NCBI GenBank assembly: GCA_015183035.1
Contig: JACZZP010000005.1
Coordinates: 806,001-870,000, forward strand
DNA length: 64,000 nt
Direction of reading: 5' to 3'
Source of the DNA: Meloidogyne chitwoodi
Taxonomy: Eukaryota; Nematoda; Chromadorea; Rhabditida; Meloidogynidae
This document shows positions 1-8,838 of this stretch, piece by piece (the stretch's first letter is position 1; every line of letters begins with the position of its first letter). The notes under the pieces are model-generated. The model saw only the letters and a list, made by a program, of their open reading frames with translations. It made no database searches and was not told where the DNA came from. The position numbers and the translations under genes are program-made.

Positions 1-395
1 AAGTCGAACATTAATATAGAGAGGAGGTAAATGGGCCAAAAATTAAGACTATTGCTGGTTCGGCGCAGTCTTATTATTAGTTAAATTTAAAAAATAAAAA
101 TTTCAAAAAATCTGTTAAAAATATTTTGGAATTTGTCATAAAATGAATAAATCTTTGAAAAATTACCTAATCAAATTTAGGAGATTAGAATAGTTTTTAT
201 TATCAGAAATGGTTTACCAATTAAAAATTTCTTTAAATTGTCTCTAAATGATTAATTAATATTATAAAATTATTTATTAAATTTTTTAAAAATTATAAAC
301 AATTTCTGTTATACACATTAACCAGTCCTTTTGTTGTTATTATGTTCAGTTTGACTATAGTTGAAAATTTCAAGAATTAATATTTTTTATATTAT
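1..395. other. Noncoding AT-rich flank
   Basis: I see no convincing exon, RNA gene or repeat here. The stretch leads into the promoter block of the first secreted-protein locus. Confidence 0.5.
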
Positions 396-820
396 ACTGC
401 GCCAATATGACCCCTTTCAGAATTATTTAATTTAAAAATTAAATAAATAAAATCTATAAACGCAGGAACTTAATTCTCGCGTCTAATGTTAGTTAATGTC
501 TCATGATTTTAGAATTTCGAACGGAAGTGTACTTTTGAGTTAGTTAGAACATTTTAAAGGTAAAATAGAGAAAAATAAAATTGATTAATTGAATTTTTAA
601 AAATTAGAATGATTGACAGAGAAGAAAATTTGACTGCGAGCATTTAAAAGCGTGCGTATCTAGAGTCTTTAAAAGGGCCTACTATATGGCAGATTATTTA
701 AATTTTTCCTTTTTATTTCATCAAAAACTTGAGATATCATAAGAATTAGTTAGTTATAAGCAGTGATTGGAATTTACGATTTTCCTCATACTCATACGCA
801 AAACTCTACTCAAATACTAA
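396..820 (+). promoter_or_regulatory. Conserved upstream block of secreted-protein locus 1
   Basis: The stretch begins with ACTGCGCCAATATGACCCC and carries blocks that recur in the same order upstream of the paralogues at 4554, 6754 and 53158 (minus). These are an ATTTTAAAGGT-like block, a GATTAAT...TTTTTAAAAATTA block, AGAGAAGAAAATTTGACTGC and a TCTTTAAAAG-like block close to the ATG. Conservation outside the coding exons suggests either recent duplication or selected cis-elements. The transcription start is not identifiable. Confidence 0.55.
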
Positions 821-1798
821 ATGAAAATCTTAAATTTATTTTTTATTTTTATTCAATTTTCATTGTGCTCTGGATTAAGACCTTTAGTATGTTTTATTTT
901 TTATAAATAATCAATTTTAAAAATAACTTGACTAAATTTAATAAAGCAATTTTGACAAAAATATTTAATTTAGTTAGATCATCCTGGTCAACTATATGAT
1001 GGCGAAATCGTTCAATATCTACATCCTATAGTAGAACTGGATAATTGTGTGATTAATAAAATGCTTGAATTATCGTCAAATGCTATGGATGATTTTTATA
1101 ATTCTGAACATCAACCGACTGATCTAGGTTTGATTTTAATTTTAGAATTTTATAATTTTTTTAAATTGTTTGTTAAATTGAAAATTAAAAAAAACAAGAA
1201 AAATCCAGATTTTTAAATAAAAAATATTTTATTATTTATCTCCAACTCTAAATAAATTTAAACTGATCGATCATAATATGTACAAGATTTTATATTTTAA
1301 TATTTAGCTATAATTTCTGGCATTCATTTTGAAGGAAATCACTATATTGTAGACCAATATAATCAGTTTTCTGATGCACTTGCAAAAATAATTGCAAAAC
1401 TACATTATATCGTTATTGGAATACCTAATATGGTAATTTTATAAAGTCTTAGTCAAACAGAAATTGACCGAAACCAAAAAACAGATATCAATATCAGTAT
1501 TTAATTTTTGGCGCATATTTTCTATATACCATATTCTTCTAAAATAATGACACCCATGTGAATGACCCCTTTAATTAAATGATAAAATTTGAGGTCCTTA
1601 AAAAACAGAATGACCGTCATTCTAGGAAATACTGTATTTAAAGTCTGTGGTCCACACCAACACTCAACGCTGATAAAAGTACTGAATATAAAAATGTTTG
1701 ATAGTCATATAAATATAATATTTTTGTCAAATTTATTTTTTTATTACAGAACTTAGAAGTAGACATCGATTTTGAAGATCTAAAAGATAGATATATAC

Positions 1799-2761
1799 CA
1801 GACGTGGACACGGACACGAATTTCAGTATCCGTATCCGGATATATCCGTGGGGTCGATATCCGTATCCGTTTTATATCCGCGTCCAAATTTGCTGTATCC
1901 GTCCGCGGGTATCCGCGGATATATCCGTTTTTTCTCAAAATGGTCAAATCACTAAAAATTTTCAAAATGGTCAAAACTAAAAGAGGTTTTGGAGGGGGAT
2001 ATTTTTTATGTATGAAGTCTTAAAATTTTTGAAATGGATTATTTTTCTCTGCGGAGAAAAGTATTGAAGCTTTTTCCAGGTTGAGCATCAGTGATGGTTC
2101 CAGTTTCGGAACTGGAACCGGTTCCAGTGAAAATTTTGAAACTTTTACATCACTGTTGAGCACAAGTGTCGAGTCGTTAAATTTTAATTATGTTTTTTTA
2201 GCGCCGCAGGCGAAAATTTTGAAAAATTATTGAACCTTAGTTGCCAAAAATTTACCATTTTCAGCGTCGTAGGTAAAATTTTTTTTAATTTTTAAATCTG
2301 TTGCCAAAAATTACACTTTTTTTTTTAGTGCATAGGCGAAAAGTTCAGACTTAATTTTGCTTAAAAATTTTTAAAACAAAGAAAATAGCTTGCAGCAATT
2401 ATCGTACAGCTTTATAAAACTGTCGATTCTAGCGAAAACAAATTTATTTAAATAAACTAACGCACTAACCACTCAACCATAGATGCAAACAAAGAAAAAA
2501 CAAGTAAATTAAATATATATGAGCATTCCTTTTCTTATCTTTTCGCTTTCAAAAATAAATTTGGGGAGTAAACAAGGGAAAAATATTTAATATGTCAGGC
2601 ATAAAGGTTATATATGTATGTTCGCGGATATTACGGATATCCGCGGATACAGACCTCATATCCGTATCCGTCCGTGTCAGTCTGATTTTTAAAAAATTTG
2701 TATCCGTATCCGTCCGTGTCCGCGGATATCCGGATATTATCCGTGTCCGTGTCCACGACTG
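1799..2761. mobile_element. hAT-type non-autonomous transposon (MITE-like), 963 bp
   Basis: The left end reads CAGACGTGGACACGGACACG and the right end, reverse-complemented, reads CAGTCGTGGACACGGACACG. It is flanked on both sides by the 8-bp direct repeat ATATATAC (1791-1798 and 2762-2769). An 8-bp duplication with CAG termini is the hAT signature. Both subterminal regions are packed with TATCCG/CGGATA and GTGTCC units, as is common for hAT transposase binding sites. No transposase ORF is visible, so it would need activity in trans. It lies inside a coding exon of locus 1. Confidence 0.92.
2112..2127. repeat. 16-bp perfect palindrome inside the hAT element
   Basis: CTGGAACCGGTTCCAG is its own reverse complement. 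It overlaps a second inverted pair, GTTCCAGT and ACTGGAAC, just upstream, so the centre of the element may form a cruciform or bind a dimeric protein. Confidence 0.7.
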
Positions 2762-3365
2762 ATATATACAAATGCAAAATATAGTTATATCAGCTATGAC
2801 TATCATTAAAAATGTTGTCAATTCTACTAGGTTATATCAAGAGTTAACGTTTAATCAAAATCAACAAATTTTTTTAAATCAAATTCAACAACAAATTACA
2901 AATCAAAATATTAATTTATATCATAATCAACTATCTGAAAATCAAATTAAAATGATTATTTTAAATCAAATTCAACAAGTTATTTTAAATGAAATTCAAC
3001 AACAAAATGCAAATCAAAATCAACTAATTATTTTAAATCAAAATCAACAAACTATTTTACATCAAATTCAAGAATGTATTGAGGATATAATACTTATTTT
3101 AAATAATAATCTACACTTTACTGCTGATCAAATTCAACAAATTAATGCAAATCAAAATCATATGAGTACTTTAAATCAAAATCAACAAAATATTTTACAT
3201 CAAATTCAACAACTTATAAACCAAAATCAAGGACAAGGAGGTCGAGGACGTGGACGAAGAGGACAAGGAGGTCGAGGACGAGGTACAGAAATAATAAGTG
3301 TAGTTGAAACTTCATTATACAGACAAGGAGACCATATCCACCAATTTTCCTCAAAGTATTTGTAA

Positions 3366-4089
3366 AATTTCGTATAGGGCCACTTTATTGTCTTTATAAT
3401 AAAATTCAACTAGATATTTATCAATATGATTTTTTTATAAAATAATTGTTTTATTTTATAATAAAGGTGGTCACCAGTGAAGAAAATCCAGAAAAATACA
3501 TGTTGGATGGAAGAAGATCAAAAAAGAAATTTTTCAACTCTCTTGAAGAAATATACTAAGTTATTACTTTTTATTTATTCTATTATTTTGAGGATAAGAG
3601 TTCAGAATTTTGGATCGTAAAAAAGAAAATACCCAAAAACCTCTCCATTTATCATATTCAAAAATGTTTATTTTTATACTCTATTTTGATAAAAATTCTT
3701 TTGCCTTATTTTTAATCAAATTAGTGTATTTCTAGAGTTTGTATAATTTAAAAATAGATAGCGCAGTTAAATCAGTATGATATATTTCAAAAATATATAA
3801 AATGAGTAGATATAAATATAAATAGATTATTTTTGAAAGAGATGTTTAAATATATATTGATATCTTTTGAATAGTTAATTCTTAAGAATTGCATTTAAAA
3901 GTTATCAAAGTCTTCAATTTACAATTTAATATAAACATTGTCAATACTTTGAAATTTTTTAATATTCTTTGTCTCAAATTTTTGGTCCCTTTTATACATA
4001 CATTGAGTTCATTTAGAAATTTAAAAGTATTAGGGTTAGAAACCCATCCGACGCAGTATCAACAGATCGAGAGGACTGTTATTTTCTAT
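3366..4089. other. Intergenic, no supported gene
   Basis: The stretch begins with the 3' flank of locus 1, which resembles that of the 6754 locus (AAGTGTAGTTGAA-like block). The rest is AT-rich. The open frame at 3889-4095 lacks coding character and similarity to its neighbours. Confidence 0.4.
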
Positions 4090-4553
4090 TTTTAAATTTT
4101 TACCCCTGTCAGAATTATTAATTTAAAATTAAAAAAATAACTAAAATCTACATATAAAAGAAGTAATTGCAATGCTCATCAAGCATTTTTTAATGCCCTT
4201 TTAAATTTCGAAATCAAATTAACTTTCAAATTAATAAAATATTTTAAAGGTGGATTTAAAGAAAAATAAAATTCGATAATCAAACTTTTAAAAATTAAAA
4301 TGCTTGTTAGAGAAGAAAATTTGTCTGCGAGAATTTAAAAGCGCGCTTATCTCTTAAAAATGATATAGCAGACTTATTAAGTTTAATTATTTTTTTTAAT
4401 TTTTTAAATTTAGATGTAAAAGTTAATTTTATATTAGGGTTTGAAAATTGTTTGTTCCTCAAATTTTAAATATCCAACAATTTTAATATAACAAATTTAT
4501 AGATTTATTCTGAATTTATTTTGGCCACTAGTAAGAACTCAAAACTCAAATAA
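4090..4553 (+). promoter_or_regulatory. Conserved upstream block of relic locus 2
   Basis: The same ordered blocks occur as upstream of 821: ACCCCTGTCAGAATTA, ATTTTAAAGGTGGA, TTTTTAAAAATTAAAATGCTTG, AGAGAAGAAAATTTGTCTGCG and AAAGCGCGCTTATCT. TGCCCTT at about 4194 fits TGCMCTT, the Mel-DOG motif reported near Meloidogyne dorsal-gland effector genes. The paralogues have only near matches at that spot, so I do not weigh it heavily. Confidence 0.5.
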
Positions 4554-4618
4554 AATGCAAATCTTAAATTTATTTTTAATTTTTATTAAATTTATATTGT
4601 GTTATGGAGTAACTTTAG
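4554..4618 (+). pseudogene. Relic of the family: signal-peptide exon only (locus 2)
   Basis: ATG at 4554 opens codons for MQILNLFLIFIKFILCYGV, nearly the same as the signal peptides at 821, 6754 and 53158. The donor region has decayed, and no counterpart of exons 2-4 (the DYPGQL-type start) is found before the G-rich island and the MULE. I read it as a decayed duplicate whose 3' part was deleted or displaced by transposon insertion. Confidence 0.65.
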
Positions 4619-4857
4619 AATGTTTCTGTTTTATAAAATTTAGGATAAAATTAATTAAGAATAAGGTTAAGGCATTTATGAAATTTTTTTAAACCTTTTT
4701 AAACCTTAAATTAGTAAGTTAAATGGTTTTTATATCCAAAATATAAAATTACAATTTTGAATATAATTTTATAAATTTTGTCAAAATATTACAATAAACT
4801 ATATTTTATTAATTAGAACGAAGTTTTTCTATATTAAAACGATGCCTTTAAATTAGG

Positions 4858-5032
4858 GTAGCTCCCCAACCCATCGGGGGCGGAAATTTCGTGGGACGGG
4901 GATCGTCGGGGGAAGCATGTCGGGGGTCGGGTCGGGAGACAGCAAATCTTTCGGGGACGGGGGTGGTCGGAGGAAGTACGTCGGGGTTCGGGTCGGGGGG
5001 TGGAGGTTCGGTGTCGGGTCGGGGTAACGAAA
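4858..5032. repeat. G-rich repeat island with G-quadruplex potential
   Basis: About 170 bp of GGGG and TCGGG units (for example GGGGGTCGGGTCGGGAGAC and TTCGGGTCGGGGGGTGG) stand out in otherwise very AT-rich DNA. Many runs of three or more G on the + strand are spaced by one to seven bases. The ends (GTAGCTCCCCAACCC and GGGTCGGGGTAAC) resemble degenerate inverted termini, so it may be a decayed MITE. Confidence 0.6.
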
Positions 5033-5208
5033 ATTAATATATTTTACTATTTTTATTAAATATTTTTCAAGTTATATTTTTAACCATTATTTTACTTTTT
5101 TATTTTTTAATTGTTTTTTAAGTTTATTTAAATGCTTCGTTATCTAACATAATTCGAACGAATGGATAAAAAGAGCAGCAGAATTGTTCTTTTAATGTTA
5201 TTATAATG

Positions 5209-6369
5209 GCAGTGCGTCACTTGCGGCCGACCATTTGCGGCCCGACATTTGCGGCCCATCATTTGCGGCCCGACATTTGCGGCCCACATTAGAGTAAAAA
5301 AAATTTTTGAAAAAAAAATTTAAAAAACACTGAAAATTTATTTTTTTATCAAATATTAATATTTGTGATAATTTTTAATTCTTTTTCATATATTTTTTTA
5401 ATTAGCCCAATTATCAAAGCCATTCCCAGCAAGACGATACTGCAATGCGCGAAAGTGGTTAATTATTTGTTCATTTGTTGGATTAGCAATAGCATCAAAA
5501 TTTAAAACTAAATCGCGAATAGCTCTATCATTGACCTTAAACTTTTTTGATCTTGGACGCATAGCAAGTCCAACAGTAGGATCTAATTCATATGTTCGGA
5601 TGCGGTCTTGAGCTATTCTTTCTTCCTCTTTCAGAACATTAATTAATCTGAATATTTTTTAAGATTATTTTTTAAAGGGAATTAACTTAGAAAGAGGCGG
5701 ATGTACATTCATAGATTTGCGTCGAAGGCTCAGGTGAAATGCTTCCTAAAAAATGTTTACCGTATTAGAGAATTTAGAATTTGTACTTGGGCATTATTTG
5801 TGCCGCAAAAATTTTCAATTACTGATTCATAATGATTCCAGATAGCCACGGGAAATAATGGTTGGGCTCCGTTATCTCTAATGATATACGTCCTTTAATA
5901 AATGTCATAAAATTAGAAATTAAAATAAAGAGATTTAGTACGTTTTAAAATAATCAAAAATTTGATGGGTTGGTGGTGGGGCAGCTTGTCTTAATACGTT
6001 ATAAAAACCTTCAACTCTTTCAGGCTGAGCAAATGACAATGCAGCTAAAGATCGCATCGAATAATTTTCAAATTCTAATTATTTGATTTGAATTTATTTT
6101 TTCTAATTTTCTAAGTTCAAGTTGCTACATTTATGATCTATAGTCACTACTTGAAGATGGATGGATAGTTACCTATTACATTTATTTTAATATAACAATA
6201 AAATTTCATTTATTTAACTAGTCAACTATAATTTGTAAAAATATTAATATTTGATAAAAAAATAAATTTTCAGTGTTTTTTAAATTTTTTTTTTCAAAAA
6301 TTTTTTTTACTCTAATGTCGGGCCGCAAATTGTCGGCCGCAAATGGTCGGCCGCAAGTGTCGTGCAGCC
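5209..6369. mobile_element. MULE-type transposon with long terminal inverted repeats, internally deleted
   Basis: The left arm starts GCAGTGCGTCACTTGCGGCC; the right arm, reverse-complemented, reads GCTGCACGACACTTGCGGCC. The arms carry tandem (A)TTTGCGGCC(C) units. The inverted identity then continues through ACTCTAATGT and a long A/T segment to about 5380 and 6230, giving arms of over 100 bp. Inside is the C-terminal part of a Mutator-like transposase on the minus strand. I could not find a clean 8-9 bp target duplication, so the exact ends are uncertain. Confidence 0.75.
5398..6066 (-). pseudogene. MULE transposase, C-terminal remnant
   Basis: Minus-strand exons read SLAALSFAQPERVEGFYNVL (near 6050-5945), then NGAQPLFPVAIWNHYE...CGTNNAQ (near 5890-5765), EAFHLSLRRKSMNVHPPL (near 5750) and LINVLKEEERIAQDRI... 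to a stop at 5398. The order P-LFP-x-x-x-WN-x-Y-E, then TNN, then an AFH segment, then L-KEE is the usual layout after the DDE core of MULE transposases. The catalytic core itself is missing between here and the right arm, so the copy cannot encode an active enzyme. Family assignment is from recalled motif order and was not searched. Confidence 0.7.
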
Positions 6370-6411
6370 TCAATTGTACTTAGTTTAAAATTTAAAGTCT
6401 TAATATTTTTT

Positions 6412-6753
6412 CTACTGCGCCAACAATATGACCTGTGTCAAAATTTAAAAATAAAATCCATAAACGTAAGAGTGCCAATACTCAAGCGTTTTTTAATGCC
6501 CTCTTAAACGGAAATGTATCTCGAGTATATAGTATAAATTTAGAAAATTTTAAATGGTAGACTTAGAGAAAAATAAAATTGATTAATCGAAATTTTAAAA
6601 ATTAAACTACATGGCAGTGAAAAAATTTAACTGCAAGCTCTATCAGAAATACGCACGCCTAATGTCTTTAAAAAGACTTACTACTTGTCAGACATATTCA
6701 TTTATATTTTTAATTTCTTTAGAAAATTAAAAGTCTGATCAAAACTCAAAGAA
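6412..6753 (+). promoter_or_regulatory. Conserved upstream block of the intact locus 3
   Basis: It starts ACTGCGCCAACAATATGACC at 6414 and shares the same ordered blocks with the other family promoters, including ATTGATTAATCGAAATTTT and a TGCCCTC block near 6487. The MULE right arm ends only about 45 bp upstream, so the transposon sits at the edge of this promoter. Confidence 0.5.
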
Positions 6754-7866
6754 ATGGAGGTTTTAAATTTATTTTTAATTTTTATTCAATTTGCATTGTG
6801 CTATGGAGTGGATTTAGTTTGTTTTTCTTTTTATTTTTATTTTGAAAAAATAATTAATAATTCCATAATATCATTCAATTTTATAAATAACTTGACTAAA
6901 TACCAAAATTTTTAAAATTTATAAATTTAATATATTTAATTAATTTATAGTTAGATTATCCTGGTCAATTACCTAATCAAATATTTGACAACTTTAATTC
7001 TATAATACAATTAAATTATGAAGTGATTCAACAAATGAAGGAATTTTCGACACATAATAGGAATGATAGAGCTTATCTTCTAGATCATAGTATATAGTTT
7101 TAATTTTAGAATTATTAAGTAAAAATTTTAAATTTTTTATAAATGGAAATTTTTTAAAAAATCATAAAAATTATGTCTACAAAATGTCAAAAATATTTTT
7201 TTCAACTTATCCATCTCTAAATAAATTTAAACTTGTCTATTATATAATATATTAAATTTTATTTTTAATATTTTAGTTATAGAAGAAGGCCTAATTCCTC
7301 AAGAAGAAAGTATTACAGGGCAATATATTCAGTTATCTGATGTACTTGTAGAATTAAATACTAGATTAATTTCAATAAATAATAAAATTAATAATCTAAC
7401 ACCTGATACGGTAATAATTTTATATATTTATTTTTACTAAAATTGAATTTTTGGCGAATTGTGTCTCTATAAAATTATAAATCTTAAAATTAGTTAATTT
7501 CCATCCAAACACTCCCAATTCTAATACTAAATATGCCTGATAATCCTATAAACATAATATTTTTTTCAAAATTTATTTTTTTTATTACAGATCTTAAGAT
7601 TAGGCAACCATCCAGAAATTCAGGATTATTTTAATTTAAAAAATAAAAATATACAAATGCAAAATGTAGTTATAACAGCTATGAATCACATTAAAAATTA
7701 TCTTATTTCTATCATGGAAAATCAAAGACCTAATCAAGAAATAATGAATCAAAATCATTCGGAAGGAGATAATTTTGATAATCTAAATAATTGGCAAGAA
7801 GGTCAAGGTCCTCTTAATAATCATGGACGAGGAGGGCGAGGCCCTGGACGAGGGGGTCGGGGATAA
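6754..7866 (+). CDS. Secreted protein with Gly/Arg-rich tail, intact family member (locus 3)
   Basis: Exons are 6754-6816, 6951-7089, 7277-7410 and 7591-7866, with GT-AG introns of phase 0, 1 and 0. Exon 1 is a signal peptide (LNLFLIFIQFALC). Exon 2 starts DYPGQLPNQIF, exon 3 holds VIEEGLIPQEESITGQYIQL, and exon 4 holds YFNLKNKNIQMQNVVITAM followed by an N/Q-rich stretch. It ends in RGGRGPGRGGRG and a stop. RG/RGG repeats are best known from RNA-binding proteins and are unusual on a secreted protein. No domain is recognised. Expression in a gland and delivery into a host plant are inferences from the signal peptide and context. Locus 1 is the closest relative; the copy at 51960-53158 is more distant and lacks the tail. 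Confidence 0.8.
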
Positions 7867-8838
7867 GGTAAATAACAGAAAGTGTAGTTGAATCTTGTTA
7901 TAATGATAACGAGACAATTATCTGCCAATTTATTTCTTATAGGACAAATTTTATTGTCTTTATAAAGAAATTCAACTATATCTTTAAATTTTATAAAATA
8001 ATTATTTTTTAACTAAAATTTTGTATAAAGGTCATCAATGAATATGCATGGATTGAAGAATATTCATGAAATTGAAAGAGAAATTTTTAAAATGTCTGAA
8101 TTGTTTTATTTTTTTAGCGGATCATTTTATTTTTGAGAAAACAAATCAAGAAAACTATTTTATTTAAAATTTTAAAATCGAAATTTTTTATTGTTTTTTT
8201 TATTATTCCTAATGACCAATTTTCAAAATTCTTCAGAGAGTGATAAAAATAAAAAAAGACTTATTTATTAAATAATTTTATACAAGTTTAAAAAAAGTAA
8301 AAAAAAAGATCATTTTAAAAAATGTTTGAGTGTTTAAAAAATAGTTTATAGAAGATATGTTTTTGACAACAAACGGAGATCAAAAACAAAAATAATACAT
8401 AATAATGAAATTAAATAAATAAAAAGAATTGGACAATAAAAAGTTTTTTAATGCGTACATTAAAAGAGGAATTAATAATGGGTATTTTTCTTAAAAAATA
8501 ATATTATAATTAAATAACAAAAAATATTTTAAATAAAAATAGAAGGAAAAGAATTTATTAAATAATTTTCTTGACTTTGTCTAATCCTTTTAAAATAAAA
8601 AATAGTTACTTTTAGTCGGCAAAATCCGCAGATTTTATCCGCAACTTTTTTTATAAATTATTATTTTGAAAATAATAATAATATTTTTTAAATGTTTTTC
8701 ATATAAAAGATTATATATAATATTTGAAATGAAGAAATTTCTAATATTTTCCAAAATAAATTTAAAAAAAAAATTACGAATAAAATTTGCTGACTTTTTC
8801 GGGAAATATTACTAAAAAATATTTCAAAAAAAAATTAT
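7867..8838. other. Intergenic, AT-rich
   Basis: After the locus 3 stop, the block AACAGAAAGTGTAGTTGAATC is shared with the 3' flanks of loci 1 and 4. I see nothing else supportable before the 3' end of the GPCR gene. Confidence 0.4.

Larger units (their letters stand above)
821..3365 (+). pseudogene. Secreted N/Q-rich protein, RG-tailed family, locus 1, exon split by a hAT element
   Basis: Four exons can be modelled by comparison with the intact paralogue at 6754: 821-886 (signal peptide, hydrophobic core LFFIFIQFSLC), 974-1127, 1308-1432 and 1750 onward, with matching intron phases 0, 1 and 0. Exon 4 is cut after codons for KDRYI by an inserted 963-bp element (1799-2761). The frame resumes at 2770 with QMQNIVISAM, which aligns with QMQNVVITAM of the paralogue. 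The downstream part is open to 3365. It holds repeated I/L-NQ-I/N-QQ units and then a Gly/Arg tail (GGRGRGRRGQGGRGRG). Where the paralogue stops, this copy reads on for about 26 residues, so the stop has been lost or shifted. Function is unknown; the signal peptide and the nematode context suggest a gland effector, which is inference. It may be non-functional unless the insert is spliced out. Confidence 0.75.

Noticed and set aside
1780..2821. Minus-strand frames rich in D-T-D and R-I-R residues
   Set aside because: They are translations of the TATCCG/GTGTCC subterminal repeats of the hAT element.
3227..3409. Minus-strand Pro/Arg frame
   Set aside because: Antisense shadow of the RG-tail codons of locus 1.
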